Positions 49,925 to 59,720 of a stretch of DNA of 64,000 nt are shown one piece after another. The stretch comes from an uncultured Microbulbifer sp. GTDB taxonomy: Bacteria > Pseudomonadota > Gammaproteobacteria > Pseudomonadales > Cellvibrionaceae. The notes beneath the pieces were generated by a model. The model did not search any database, was not told where the DNA came from, and saw nothing but the letters and a program-made list of their open reading frames with translations. How positions within the stretch are numbered: position 1 is the first letter of the stretch; the number at the start of each line of letters is the position of its first letter. Location: positions 62,001 through 126,000 of the forward strand of contig NZ_CAJXKH010000002.1 of the NCBI RefSeq assembly GCF_913055755.1, written 5' to 3'. The position numbers and the translations under genes are program-made.

Positions 49925-51885
49925 TACTTGAACGCCTCGGGCTCCACCGGCACCGCTTCTTCCTGCTCGTAGCTGGTCGCGGGGGGCAGCAGGTCCGGCA
50001 GGGTATCGCCGCGCTCCCAGTCCCAGATGCGGCTGGTGTTGTCACGCAACTGCAACTGTTTCTCCTGCATGTCGCGATAGCGCTTGCGGGTTTCCTCGTA
50101 GCCGGCAATCTGGCTGCTGAGGATTTTCGGGCGCAGGAACACCATCAGGTTGGTCTTGTCCACGGACTTGTCCGAGTTGCGGAACAGGCGGCCGACGCCG
50201 GGAATATCGCCCAGCAAAGGCACCTTCTGATTGATTTCGGTAACTTTGTCCTCGATCAGGCCGCCCAGCACCAGGATGGCGCCGTCGTCGATCAGTACCT
50301 TGGTACGGATTTCCCGCTTGCTGGTCACGATATCCGCAGCACCCTCGGAAGAAGGCAGCACGTTTTCCACCGTCTGCTCGATTTCCAGGGTCACGGAATT
50401 GTTGTTGTTCACCCGCGGCGTCACCTTGAGGGTGGTACCCACGTCCTGGCGCTGAATGGTGGTAAACGGGTCATTGTTGCTGCCGGACAGCAACTGTTCG
50501 CCGGTAATGAACGGTACGTTCTGCCCCACCAGGATTTCGGCTTCCTCGTTGTCCAGCGCCATAATGGTCGGCGTGGACAGGATATTGGCGTTGCTCTCAC
50601 TGGCCATGGCATTGATCGCCACACGCACGTCGGTACCACTCAGGAAGCCCAGGTTCAGGCCGCTGCGGATCAGGTTCGCGGGGTTCAGAGAAGTAGGATT
50701 GATAAGCGCGCCGTCCACCGGAATACCGACATCCTCGTCATCGGTCAGCGCCACATCATTCTCAAAACCGGCAAACACATCGTCATTGTTGCCGGCGATC
50801 CACTTGACCCCCAGCTTGTTGCCGGTGCCTTCGGTCACTTCCACGATAATTGCTTCGATCAGCACCTGGGCGCGGCGCACGTCCAGCTTCGCAATCACGC
50901 CCTTCATGGTTTCGAGCAGCGACGGCGGCGCGGTCAGAATCAGCGCGTTCAGTTCTTCGTTGACCTGGATGCTGACTTCCACATCGGCAACCTGCTGGTC
51001 CTTCTCGGTCTTCTGGATACTACCGCTCATGCCCTCGAGAATGGGCTTCAGGTCCGCAGCACTGGCGTACTGCACATAGACCACCGCGGTGTTGCCTTCG
51101 CCGGTCAGCGGCTGATCCAGGCGTTGAATGACCTTTTTAAGCTGCTGGCGGGTTACCGGGTCGCCGGTAAGCAGGATGGCGTTTGAGCGCTCGTCCACCG
51201 CAATGCGCAACGGCTGTACATCATTGCCGGCGCTTTTGCCGCCGCCCTGCAACAGTTCGGTGATCACCTGCTTCACTTCTTTCGCGGAAGCGAACTCCAG
51301 CGGCACCAGCTCGATATCGATGGCGCCGGCGCGGTCCAGCTGCTTGATCAAACGCACGATCTGATCGATGTTGGCCGCACGATCGGCGACGATCAGGGTA
51401 TTTGTGTCGGCATAGGCGGCCAGGTGACCGGTCTGGGGAATCAGCGGGCGCAGCATCGCGATCAATTGCGCCGCAGAGATGTTCTCGACTTTGACGGTGC
51501 GGACAACCAGCGCTTCACCCGGGGCGCGCGTCTGGTCATCAATTACCGGTATGGCCTGCTGTTTGGCGAGGGCGTCGGGCACCACTTTCCAGGCGTCCCC
51601 CTGCTCCACCAGGCTGAAACCGTTCACCTGCAGCACCGACATAAATACATCGAAAGCCTGCTGGTGGGTCATGGGGTCACCGGCCACAACGGTAACCTTA
51701 CCCTTGACGTTGGGGTGTACGATGATGTTCTTGCCGGTGAAGTCCGCCGCCCAGTTGATCAAATCGCGGATATCGGCGTTATCCAGGGAAAGGGTCACCC
51801 GCTCCGGGGCCTGAGCCAGTACCGAAAAGGACATCAAAAAACCCAGGGCGACCGCTAGCAGCCGTCGGTGAAACAAGCTCGTCAT
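49924..51885 (-). CDS. gspD: Type II secretion secretin GspD
   Basis: A 653-residue outer-membrane secretin. A signal peptide ends VLAQAPE, then N0 (VTLSLDNADIRDLINWAADFTGKNIIVHPNVKGKVTVV), N1-N3 and the gate or barrel region (ILVGQNVPFITGEQ, LIDDGAILVLGGLIEDKV, VPLLGDIPGVGRLF). Between N3 and the barrel is an acidic stretch near residues 365-395. A hairpin at 51948-51961 separates it from gspC. Confidence 0.95.
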   Translation of the reverse strand: MTSLFHRRLLAVALGFLMSFSVLAQAPERVTLSLDNADIRDLINWAADFTGKNIIVHPNVKGKVTVVAGDPMTHQQAFDVFMSVLQVNGFSLVEQGDAWKVVPDALAKQQAIPVIDDQTRAPGEALVVRTVKVENISAAQLIAMLRPLIPQTGHLAAYADTNTLIVADRAANIDQIVRLIKQLDRAGAIDIELVPLEFASAKEVKQVITELLQGGGKSAGNDVQPLRIAVDERSNAILLTGDPVTRQQLKKVIQRLDQPLTGEGNTAVVYVQYASAADLKPILEGMSGSIQKTEKDQQVADVEVSIQVNEELNALILTAPPSLLETMKGVIAKLDVRRAQVLIEAIIVEVTEGTGNKLGVKWIAGNNDDVFAGFENDVALTDDEDVGIPVDGALINPTSLNPANLIRSGLNLGFLSGTDVRVAINAMASESNANILSTPTIMALDNEEAEILVGQNVPFITGEQLLSGSNNDPFTTIQRQDVGTTLKVTPRVNNNNSVTLEIEQTVENVLPSSEGAADIVTSKREIRTKVLIDDGAILVLGGLIEDKVTEINQKVPLLGDIPGVGRLFRNSDKSVDKTNLMVFLRPKILSSQIAGYEETRKRYRDMQEKQLQLRDNTSRIWDWERGDTLPDLLPPATSYEQEEAVPVEPEAFK

Positions 51886-51947
51886 TGTAAATCTGGCTCT
51901 AATTCTTATGTATTCGTTGAATTAATGGTCTTGGCAATAATGTGGAA

Positions 51948-51961
51948 GCCCGCGTGCGGGC
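51948..51961 (-). other. Palindromic hairpin between gspC and gspD
   Basis: GCCCGC-GT-GCGGGC, 13 bases after the gspC stop in transcription direction. No T-run; may set relative amounts of GspC and GspD. Confidence 0.5.
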
Positions 51962-51973
51962 ACTTCGCTTGAA

Positions 51974-52657
51974 TCAGCGAAGGTCGCGCCCCCCCTGACG
52001 CTGGCGGGCCATTTCCCGCAGTTGCTCCAGCCGGTCGCGAATGGACTGCTGCTTGTCCGCACGTTGCGCGGAGGCGCTGGCACTGACCGCTCGCGCAGCC
52101 TGCTGGGTGTAATTTGCGTACTGCTTTGGCACAGTCGGACGGCCATCCGCGTCCGGATAGGTCAGTTTTTCCATCTGACCGTTGCGGCGGAGAATTATGT
52201 GGTCGACCTCAACGGAATAGACTTCCGCGCCCCCGGCCAGGGTCTGCCCCACATAAATACGTTCTGCGGGCTTGCCCCGCTCTGCCACCAGGGCACTGGC
52301 GCGGTCATTCACGCTGCTGCTCAGCACACCGGAAAGCACAAGATTCAATTGGGTGATCGGGATATTGGCCAGGTCAATCTCGGGCTCTGCTTCCTGCTTG
52401 ACTTCAGCGACGCCGAAAAACGGTGTTGTCGGCAGGCTGGCCTGGGCCTGATTGGCGGTAGTACGGGGGCCACGCTCGACCAGCAGGCTGTCGCCACTGC
52501 CTGGGGGAAATGCCAGGCTGCCGTAGGCGAGCAGATTCACAGACAGCCAGCCGCCGACCACCGCCACGGTAGCCAGGAGGCTGCGGGAAATACCCTTTGA
52601 CGATGCGCCGCCGGACTTGTTGGCGACGGACGCAATAGTGCGATTTACCAAAGACAT
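51974..52657 (-). CDS. gspC: Type II secretion protein GspC (no PDZ domain)
   Basis: A 227-residue inner-membrane protein. One helix (about 25-47) and a periplasmic HR domain (LANIPITQLNLVLSGVLSSSVNDRASALVAERGKPAERIYVGQTLAGGAEVYSVEVDHIILRRNGQMEKL, about 92-165; shown in part) are as expected. After that comes no PDZ domain, only a Gln/Arg-rich probable coiled coil (SASAQRADKQQSIRDRLEQL). GspC connects the inner platform to GspD. First gene of the operon. Confidence 0.88.
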   Translation of the reverse strand: MSLVNRTIASVANKSGGASSKGISRSLLATVAVVGGWLSVNLLAYGSLAFPPGSGDSLLVERGPRTTANQAQASLPTTPFFGVAEVKQEAEPEIDLANIPITQLNLVLSGVLSSSVNDRASALVAERGKPAERIYVGQTLAGGAEVYSVEVDHIILRRNGQMEKLTYPDADGRPTVPKQYANYTQQAARAVSASASAQRADKQQSIRDRLEQLREMARQRQGGRDLR

Positions 52658-52815
52658 CTCAAAACCCGTCTCTGCTGTACCACATACAGCTCGTTTTCAT
52701 TATTGGCCGCCTATTCTCGTGGCTCAAACCCAGAAAGGCAATCTCAAGCGCCGAAAAGGTCACAAAATAACCAGTGCGACCCGACAGCCAACAATACGAA
52801 CCGATAAAGAACCAA

Positions 52816-52839
52816 CAAAAAGGGCGACCGAAGTCGCCC
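52816..52839 (-). terminator. Terminator of the etfBA operon
   Basis: Minus strand: GGGCGAC-TTCG-GTCGCCC followed by five T. It lies 32 bases after the etfA stop. Confidence 0.88.
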
Positions 52840-52870
52840 CTTTCGTTGCCCGCAGTATATGAACTGGATG

Positions 52871-53800
52871 TTACAACTTTGTTTCCAGCTCAGGTACCGC
52901 GTCAAACAGATCCGCAACCAGGCCGTAATCGGCGACGGAGAAGATCGGTGCCTCTTCATCCTTGTTGATGGCCACAATCACCTTGGAATCTTTCATGCCC
53001 GCCAGGTGCTGGATGGCACCGGAGATGCCCACGGCGATATACAGGTCGGGAGCGACGATCTTACCAGTCTGGCCTACCTGCATATCATTGGGTACGAAAC
53101 CGGCGTCAACCGCAGCGCGGGATGCACCCACCGCAGCGCCCAGCTTGTCTGCCACCTTGTACAGCAGCTCGAAGTTGTCGCCATTCTGCATGCCGCGACC
53201 ACCGGAAATCACCACCTTGGCGGCAGTCAGCTCGGGGCGATCGGACTCGGCCAGCTCTTCGCCGACAAACTTGGAAACACCCGCATCATCCGCGATATCC
53301 ACAGACTCAACCGCCGCACTGCCACCCTCGGCCGCCACTGCGTCAAACGCGGTGGTACGCACGGAGATCACCTTGATGGCATCGGAACTCTGCACGGTGG
53401 CAATGACGTTACCGGCATAGATCGGGCGCTTGAAGGTATCCGGGCTCTCTACCGCGATAATGTCGGAGATCGGTTGCACATCCAGCAGCGCCGCAGCACG
53501 CGGCAGCATGTTTTTGCCGGTAGTGGTGGCCGGCGCCAGCACGTGACTGTAGTTTTTACCCAGATCGGCAACCAGCTTGGCGACATTTTCCGCCAGCTGA
53601 TGTTCATACGCGGCGTTATCCGCAGCCAGAACCTTGCTGACACCTTCAACCTTGGCGGCAGCTTCTGCAACGGCACCACAGCCACTGCCCGCTACCAGCA
53701 CTTCGATATCGCCACCGATGGCTTTGGCTGCGGCGATGGTGTTCAGGGTAGCGCCTTTCAGTTCGGCGTTATCGTGCTCTGCAATTACCAGAATACTCAT
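52871..53800 (-). CDS. etfA: Electron transfer flavoprotein alpha subunit
   Basis: A 309-residue subunit that holds FAD. The C-terminal FAD motif is visible: [47 protein letters not shown] (about residues 245-290; key residues quoted in part), preceded by GGRGMQ. It accepts electrons from acyl-CoA dehydrogenases and passes them to ETF-QO, encoded divergently nearby. Start ATG overlaps the etfB stop. Confidence 0.95.
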   Translation of the reverse strand: MSILVIAEHDNAELKGATLNTIAAAKAIGGDIEVLVAGSGCGAVAEAAAKVEGVSKVLAADNAAYEHQLAENVAKLVADLGKNYSHVLAPATTTGKNMLPRAAALLDVQPISDIIAVESPDTFKRPIYAGNVIATVQSSDAIKVISVRTTAFDAVAAEGGSAAVESVDIADDAGVSKFVGEELAESDRPELTAAKVVISGGRGMQNGDNFELLYKVADKLGAAVGASRAAVDAGFVPNDMQVGQTGKIVAPDLYIAVGISGAIQHLAGMKDSKVIVAINKDEEAPIFSVADYGLVADLFDAVPELETKL

Positions 53801-54549
53801 CAGATTACCTTCGCCTCGCTCTTCAGTTTCTCTACCAGTTCCGCCACGTCAGCGACCTTGATACCGGCCTGGCGCTCGGCCGGCGGCTCTACTTTCAGGG
53901 TCTTGGTGCGGGGAGCGATATCCACGCCCAGGTCTTCCGGGGTGGTGGTGTCCAGCGGCTTCTTCTTTGCCTTCATGATATTCGGCAGGGAAGCGTAGCG
54001 GGGTTCGTTCAGGCGCAGGTCGGTGGTAACCACCGCCGGGAGTGTCAGCTCGACGGTCTGCAGGCCGCCGTCGACCTCACGGGTAACCTTGACCGAACCG
54101 TCTGCCACGTTCACTTCGGAGGCGAAGGTGCCCTGCCCCATGCCTGCCAGCGCCGCCAGCATCTGGCCGGTCTGGTTGTTGTCGCCGTCGATGGACTGCT
54201 TGCCCAGAATAACCAGCTGCGGCTCTTCTTTATCAACGATGGCTTTCAGGCACTTGGCAACCGCCAGCGGCTGCAACTCGGCATCGGTCTCAACCTGGAT
54301 GCCGCGGTCAGCACCCAGCGCAAGCGCGGTACGAATCTGTTCCTGGCACTGCTTGGGCCCCATGGAAACGGCGACGATCTCGCTCACTACACCCTTTTCT
54401 TTCAGGCGCACCGCTTCTTCCACAGCGATTTCACAGAAGGGGTTGATGGACATTTTGACGTTGGCAGTGTCCACATCAGTACCGTCCGCCTTGGGGCGGA
54501 CTTTCACGTTGTAATCCACAACGCGTTTCACAGCTACAAGAACTTTCAT
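53800..54549 (-). CDS. etfB: Electron transfer flavoprotein beta subunit
   Basis: A 249-residue subunit beginning [18 protein letters not shown], with the AMP-binding [23 protein letters not shown] segment and the [21 protein letters not shown] recognition loop region. It forms the ETF heterodimer with EtfA. Standard length. Promoter is in 54550-55004. Confidence 0.95.
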   Translation of the reverse strand: MKVLVAVKRVVDYNVKVRPKADGTDVDTANVKMSINPFCEIAVEEAVRLKEKGVVSEIVAVSMGPKQCQEQIRTALALGADRGIQVETDAELQPLAVAKCLKAIVDKEEPQLVILGKQSIDGDNNQTGQMLAALAGMGQGTFASEVNVADGSVKVTREVDGGLQTVELTLPAVVTTDLRLNEPRYASLPNIMKAKKKPLDTTTPEDLGVDIAPRTKTLKVEPPAERQAGIKVADVAELVEKLKSEAKVI

Positions 54550-55004
54550 GAAAATCCCGTCTCAGTAGTCTACGTAGGAGCTGCGACTATAGCCCCCCAA
54601 GGGAACCATCGCAGCGTTATAACTCTGGCAGCCTCCCGGCTGAGCGCGGCAACTGGGCCTGCCGCACCCCGAATCTCGGGGGCCACAGCGGCGAATTCGG
54701 CGGTGTCACCAGTTCAAACAGTTGTTTGAGCGGCGTGTATGGTGGCCCTTTCAAAAACCAAAATCAATAGTTGAATACTAAGCCTAGCAGCCATTCATGG
54801 GATCTATTCCAGACCATAAACCCGCCCTATTCTGCCGAGGAAAATCAACGCGTTACGCCGGTTTGGCCGGCGCTTTTGCCACCCCATATGAAAAGTCCTG
54901 CAATTGGTAGGGTTGCGGGTTCACCGATATAATGCGCCACCAGAAAAAGTGCCTGCCATAATTCGGCAGCTGAATAATGAACGCAACTTGCTGAGGAGAC
55001 ACCT
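54550..55004. other. Divergent etfBA / ETF-QO control region
   Basis: 455 bases without a gene. A 16-base palindrome TCAAAC-AGTT-GTTTGA lies at 54714-54729. The leader of ETF-QO has GAGGAG before its GTG. The remaining sequence shows no ORF or RNA I can support. Confidence 0.7.
54714..54729. promoter_or_regulatory. PsrA-like operator
   Basis: TCAAAC-N4-GTTTGA, a perfect palindrome. It has the CAAAC-N4-GTTTG form described for the TetR-family fatty-acid regulator PsrA, whose regulon includes ETF and ETF-QO genes in pseudomonads and relatives. It sits between etfBA and ETF-QO. Confidence 0.65.
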
Positions 55005-56642
55005 GTGGAACGCGAGTCAATGGAATACGACGTAGTCATCGTGGGTGCCGGTCCCGCCGGACTTGCCGCCGCGTGCCGACTGCGCCAGATCAATGAAGAC
55101 CTCTCGGTCTGCGTGGTGGAAAAAGGCTCCGAGGTTGGTGCGCATATCCTGTCGGGTGCCATCTTTGAACCCACCGCCCTCAACGAACTCTTCCCGGACT
55201 GGAAAGAGCGCGGTGCGCCGCTGAACACCGAAGTAAAAGGTGACGACATTTACGTGCTGCGCGGCGCGGAAAGCGACATGAAGGTGCCAAACATGCTGGT
55301 GCCGAGCACCATGCACAACGACGGCAACTACATCATCAGCCTGGGCAACCTGTGCCGCTGGCTGGCGGAACAGGCAGAAAACCTGGGCGTCGAAATTTTC
55401 CCCGGCTTTGCCGCCGCCGAAGTCCTGTACAACGAAGACGGCTCGGTAAAAGGTATCGCTACCGGTGATATGGGTGTGGGCGCCAAGGGTGAGCACAAAG
55501 ATAGCTACATGCCCGGCATGGAGCTGCATGCCAAGTACACCCTGTTTGCTGAAGGTTGCCGCGGCCACCTGGGCAAGCAGCTGATTGCCAAGTACAGCCT
55601 GGATGCAGACCGCGACCCGCAGCACTACGGTATCGGCATCAAGGAAATCTGGAAGGTCGACAGCGCCAAGCACCAGCAGGGCCTGGTGGTACATACCGCC
55701 GGCTGGCCGCTGGATGAGTCCGGCACTCCCGGTGGTGGCTTCCTCTACCACCTGGAAGAGGATCAGGTGGTAGTGGGCCTGATTACCGACCTCTCCTACA
55801 GCAACCCCCACGTCAGCCCGTTTGACGAATTCCAGCGCTACAAGCACCACCCGGTGATCAAGCAGTACCTGGAAGGCGGCCAGCGCGTGGCTTACGGTGC
55901 CCGAGCCATCGTCAAAGGCGGCCTGCAATCACAGCCGAAAATGACCTTCCCGGGCGGCCTGCTGATCGGTGACGACGCCGGCACCCTGAACTTCGCCAAG
56001 ATCAAGGGCAACCACACCGCGATGAAGTCCGGCATGATTGCCGCCGAGACGGTGGCCGAAGCCATCGCCGCGGAGCGCACCAGCGACGAAGTCACCGAAT
56101 ACACTAGCAAGTACCAGGACAGCTGGGCGTGGAAGGAACTGCACATGCAGCGCAACTTCGGCCCGGCGCAGCACAAGTGGGGCAACATTCTCGGCTCCGC
56201 CTATGCGTTTATCGACATCAACCTGTTCAAGGGCAAACTGCCCTGGACCCTGCGCGACAGCAAGGCGGACCACGCCCAGCTGAAGCCGGCAGCGGACTGC
56301 AAGAAGATCAACTACCCGAAACCGGACGGGGTGCTGAGCTTCGATAAACTGTCCTCGGTGTTCATCTCCAACACCAACCACGAGGAAGACCAGCCCTGTC
56401 ACCTGACCCTGAAGGATGACGAGGTGCCGCTGAACCACAACCTGCCGATCTATGACGAGCCGGCGCAGCGCTACTGCCCTGCCGGCGTCTACGAAGTGAT
56501 CGAGGAAGGCGACAGCAAGCGCTTCCAGATCAACGCGCAGAACTGTGTTCACTGCAAGACCTGCGACATCAAGGACCCGACCCAGAATATTGTCTGGATC
56601 GCACCGGAAGGCGGCGGCGGCCCCAATTACCCCAACATGTAA
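55005..56642 (+). CDS. Electron transfer flavoprotein-ubiquinone oxidoreductase
   Basis: A 545-residue membrane-attached enzyme that moves electrons from ETF to ubiquinone. N-terminal FAD motif VVIVGAGPAGLAAACRL; a conserved TFAEGCRGHLGKQ-like segment (here TLFAEGCRGHLGKQ); quinone region and a C-terminal 4Fe-4S ferredoxin-like part with Cys at YCPAGVYEV (about 491) and NCVHCKTCDIKDP (about 513-519). The GTG at 55005 has GAGGAG upstream; an ATG five codons later is an alternative. Confidence 0.95.
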   Translation: MERESMEYDVVIVGAGPAGLAAACRLRQINEDLSVCVVEKGSEVGAHILSGAIFEPTALNELFPDWKERGAPLNTEVKGDDIYVLRGAESDMKVPNMLVPSTMHNDGNYIISLGNLCRWLAEQAENLGVEIFPGFAAAEVLYNEDGSVKGIATGDMGVGAKGEHKDSYMPGMELHAKYTLFAEGCRGHLGKQLIAKYSLDADRDPQHYGIGIKEIWKVDSAKHQQGLVVHTAGWPLDESGTPGGGFLYHLEEDQVVVGLITDLSYSNPHVSPFDEFQRYKHHPVIKQYLEGGQRVAYGARAIVKGGLQSQPKMTFPGGLLIGDDAGTLNFAKIKGNHTAMKSGMIAAETVAEAIAAERTSDEVTEYTSKYQDSWAWKELHMQRNFGPAQHKWGNILGSAYAFIDINLFKGKLPWTLRDSKADHAQLKPAADCKKINYPKPDGVLSFDKLSSVFISNTNHEEDQPCHLTLKDDEVPLNHNLPIYDEPAQRYCPAGVYEVIEEGDSKRFQINAQNCVHCKTCDIKDPTQNIVWIAPEGGGGPNYPNM

Positions 56643-56665
56643 TTCAGTCAGTTACTGTTTTGTTC

Positions 56666-56689
56666 AAGGCGCCTGCGGGCGCCTTTTTT
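56666..56689 (+). terminator. Terminator after ETF-QO
   Basis: GGCGCC-TGCG-GGCGCC followed by six T, 25 bases after the stop. Confidence 0.9.
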
Positions 56690-56741
56690 ATTGCCCGCGC
56701 ACCGGGAGAACAACCGACACGGTAAAGCGCACTATACACAA

Positions 56742-56774
56742 TAAAAAAGCCGGACACTGTCTCCAGTGTCCGGC
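56742..56774 (-). terminator. Terminator of the TonB receptor transcript
   Basis: On the minus strand GCCGGACACTG and CAGTGTCCGGC (11 bp, 4-base loop, 56749-56774) then a run of T (56743-56748). Confidence 0.92.
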
Positions 56775-56830
56775 CTATCAAGCATTCCCTGTTGGTTTAT
56801 AACTTCCAGGAATCTTTTTGTCGTTACGCC

Positions 56831-59557
56831 TTAGAACTGATACTGAGCGCTCAGGGCGAAAGACTGACCGGGGTTCTGTTCAAACACGATCACGCCTTCA
56901 CGTTCGATTTCGATCGCCTCGTCCAGCAGGTTCTGCATTTTCGCCTTGATGGTGACTTCTTCCGTGGGGTACCAGGAGTAAGTCAGGTCCAGCGAGTGGA
57001 ACGGCAGTTCGTAGGCATCTGGGGCCCCATTGCGGCCAGCCAGATACAGGCGATCACCGAACACGTTGTAACCCAGAGTTGCGGAGTGATTGCCGTCCGG
57101 AGAGTCGAAACCTACCAGCATGTTGACCACGTACTCGGATGCACCAGTCATGTCGCGCACCGGATTGGTCGGCGCGTCAGCTTCGGTACCGGCGACCAGT
57201 TCGGTTTCCTGCGCAGTCACGTTGCCCTGCAGGAAGAAGCTGTCCATGAACTCACCCATGAAGCCGAGACTCTTGAGGCCTTCGACTTCAATACCGGTAA
57301 TTTCACCGGATTCCGCGTTGATGATTTCGCGAGCCACATTGGTATCACTGGAAGCCAGCTCGAAAAACTCGATCGGGTCCACGATATCCTTGTAGTAAGT
57401 GGATACGGTGAGGCTGTCGCCATTGTCGAAGAACCACTCGGCGCGAATGTCGAAGTTGGTGATCTCGGACGGGCGCGCGTTCGGGTTACCCTTCACCTGC
57501 TCGTCGGTGATCGGATCGATATAGATGGCGTCGGTGATTTCACGCAGATCCGGGCGCACCGCGGTTTTACTTGCACCAAAGCGCAGCTGGAAAGTGTCCG
57601 CCCAAAGTGCACCCATGTAGGTCAGCGACAGCGACGGGTAAACCGCATCTTCCGAGAAAGTAGCGTCCTGCAGTTCTTCCGCGTCACTGGTGATCTGCGG
57701 ATCATCCAGGGTATAACCGTAGGGGTTCCAGTCCAGTGCAACCTGGTTGTACTCCTCCCAACGGGCGCCGGCAGACAGCCGCCAGGTTTCGCTCAGGGTC
57801 CAGTCCACCTTACCGAAAGCAGCATCCGTCAGGGTTGCCGCGAGGTAACTCTGGTTGTTGGCACCGGCGCGATCGAACACATAATTGTTTTCCGGGTTGG
57901 TGATCTGCTCATCGCCGAACACATCGTTCAGGCCGCCACCCAGAGAGCTGGTATCGTCTACGGCCAGTGCACCCAGGCGGAACTCGGTCTGCTTATAGGT
58001 ACGACCTTTTTCGGTACGTGCGTAGCCACCGCTCAGCTCCAGGGTCGACGCGGAGAACTCCAGCGGTAGAGTCGCACTCCAACCGTAATTGGTAACTTCA
58101 TCTTCCAGCTCGGTAAAACGGAAACCAGAGCTGTTCACGCCGACACCTACCGCCGAGCTGACAACTTCGCCACTCGCGTTGGTAACGGTATCCGCACCAA
58201 CGGTCACCTCATTGGGGATATCGGTCTGGGCTATTGACTCCGAGTAGAACCAGTCTACCGCCAGCTCTTCCGGTGCCCAATCGAGCAGCCCGCCGGGCAC
58301 CAGCGCCTTGGAAGCCGGCCCCATGTTGTGGTGGCCCCGCACCTGGTTTACCAGCATATCGCGCTCTTCGTACTTCAGCGTGTACTCGCGAAAACCGCGG
58401 CCATCGGACACTTCGCGGTTTTCGTTGAAGTAATCGCGAATGGAAGCGTCATCATCGGTATTGCGCAGGTACAGGCTGGTGAGGGTCACTTCCTGCTCAT
58501 CAGCGAAACGCACACCAAGGTTCAGGTTGCCACTGATATCTACCGAGTAAGTGGAGGTGTTCTCGGTATCGGTGCGCTCTTCCGGGAAGCCATAAGCGCG
58601 CTTGATGGTTTCCTCTTCACGCCACTTGTTCTTGTAGGAACCACCGGCCAGGAAACCGATTTCCCAGTCGTCGTTCAGGTAAAAACGGTTGCCAACACTG
58701 GCCTTGACATCCAAATCCGGATTACTGGAATCTTCTTCCAGCTGGATATCGCGATTCAGGTTCAGCGCCAGCTCGCGGTTGACGGCCTGTGCTGCAGCAA
58801 TCGCTTCGGAAGCAGAGCCGTATTCGTTGCCTTCCTGCTCAAGAACCTTGCGAATATCCTGAACGCCCAGGCGTCCCTTGAAGCGCTTCAGCGCGGCTTC
58901 CAGTTCCGCAGGCAGTGCGCGGGTACCGTCGTCGGTGCCGAAGTCGTCATCGTCGCCACCGTTATAGGTCAGCACATCGCCATCGGCTTCCGTATTCATA
59001 CCACTGCCGATTTCGATGGAGTATGTCAGTGCGTCGGGGATACCCTTGGTGCGGATGTTCACATTGCCGCCGCCAAAAGTTGCCGCCTGATCGGCGGAGT
59101 ATGATTTTTGCACCGCCAGGGAGTCCACGACAGAAGTCGGGAAAATATCCAGCGGAATCACGTTGCGGGTCAGATCCGGCGAAGGCACGGTAGCACCATT
59201 CAACGTGGTGCTGGAATAGCGCTCACCAAGACCGCGCACGTATACGAATTTGTCGTTTACCAGCGACAGGCCGGAAACACGGCGCAGCGCTGCGGCTACC
59301 GTGGAGTCACCCACCCGGCCGATCATCTCGGAGCCGAGGATATCGGTGACCACTTCATCGTCCAGACGCTCGCTCACGAGCATCTCGGCGGAATCCTTCA
59401 GGCGCCCCTGGACCATTACCTCTTCAATCTGCTGTGCTGAAGGGCCAGCGATGGAGTCCATCTCTACCTGCTGCGCCAGGGCGTGAGGAGCAATGACTGA
59501 GGCCGTGGCGATAGCCAGTACCAGCGGCGCTCGTTGAAATTTTTCGTTCTTTACCAT
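56831..59557 (-). CDS. TonB-dependent receptor
   Basis: A 908-residue outer-membrane receptor. Signal peptide ends PHALAQQ. The TonB box-like EEVMVQGRLKDSAEML is followed by the plug (DILGSEMIGRVGDSTVAAALRRVSGLSLVNDKFVYVRGLGERYSSTTLNGA; segment at about 75-120) and a barrel ending in FALSAQYQF with terminal Phe. It lies 163 bases after the lipoprotein gene on the same strand, so they form one unit. The ligand is unknown. Confidence 0.92.
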   Translation of the reverse strand: MVKNEKFQRAPLVLAIATASVIAPHALAQQVEMDSIAGPSAQQIEEVMVQGRLKDSAEMLVSERLDDEVVTDILGSEMIGRVGDSTVAAALRRVSGLSLVNDKFVYVRGLGERYSSTTLNGATVPSPDLTRNVIPLDIFPTSVVDSLAVQKSYSADQAATFGGGNVNIRTKGIPDALTYSIEIGSGMNTEADGDVLTYNGGDDDDFGTDDGTRALPAELEAALKRFKGRLGVQDIRKVLEQEGNEYGSASEAIAAAQAVNRELALNLNRDIQLEEDSSNPDLDVKASVGNRFYLNDDWEIGFLAGGSYKNKWREEETIKRAYGFPEERTDTENTSTYSVDISGNLNLGVRFADEQEVTLTSLYLRNTDDDASIRDYFNENREVSDGRGFREYTLKYEERDMLVNQVRGHHNMGPASKALVPGGLLDWAPEELAVDWFYSESIAQTDIPNEVTVGADTVTNASGEVVSSAVGVGVNSSGFRFTELEDEVTNYGWSATLPLEFSASTLELSGGYARTEKGRTYKQTEFRLGALAVDDTSSLGGGLNDVFGDEQITNPENNYVFDRAGANNQSYLAATLTDAAFGKVDWTLSETWRLSAGARWEEYNQVALDWNPYGYTLDDPQITSDAEELQDATFSEDAVYPSLSLTYMGALWADTFQLRFGASKTAVRPDLREITDAIYIDPITDEQVKGNPNARPSEITNFDIRAEWFFDNGDSLTVSTYYKDIVDPIEFFELASSDTNVAREIINAESGEITGIEVEGLKSLGFMGEFMDSFFLQGNVTAQETELVAGTEADAPTNPVRDMTGASEYVVNMLVGFDSPDGNHSATLGYNVFGDRLYLAGRNGAPDAYELPFHSLDLTYSWYPTEEVTIKAKMQNLLDEAIEIEREGVIVFEQNPGQSFALSAQYQF

Positions 59558-59647
59558 TTCCCAGGCCTCTTATCGTTCCTGCATCATTTATTACTGCCTG
59601 AAATTGCACCGGTGCAGATTCCCCATTACACCGCTACAGAATCAAAC

Positions 59648-59682
59648 AGGGCGCCGACTCCTTTGAACGAAGGCGGCGCCCT
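59648..59682 (-). other. Intra-operon hairpin between lipoprotein and receptor genes
   Basis: AGGGCGCCG and CGGCGCCCT, perfect 9-bp arms with a 17-base loop, 39 bases after the lipoprotein stop. No proper T-run follows, so it may only weaken read-through into the receptor gene or protect the upstream mRNA. Confidence 0.6.
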
Positions 59683-59720
59683 TCGGGATCAGGAACCAGG
59701 TTCCCGATCGTCAGTGCGAC

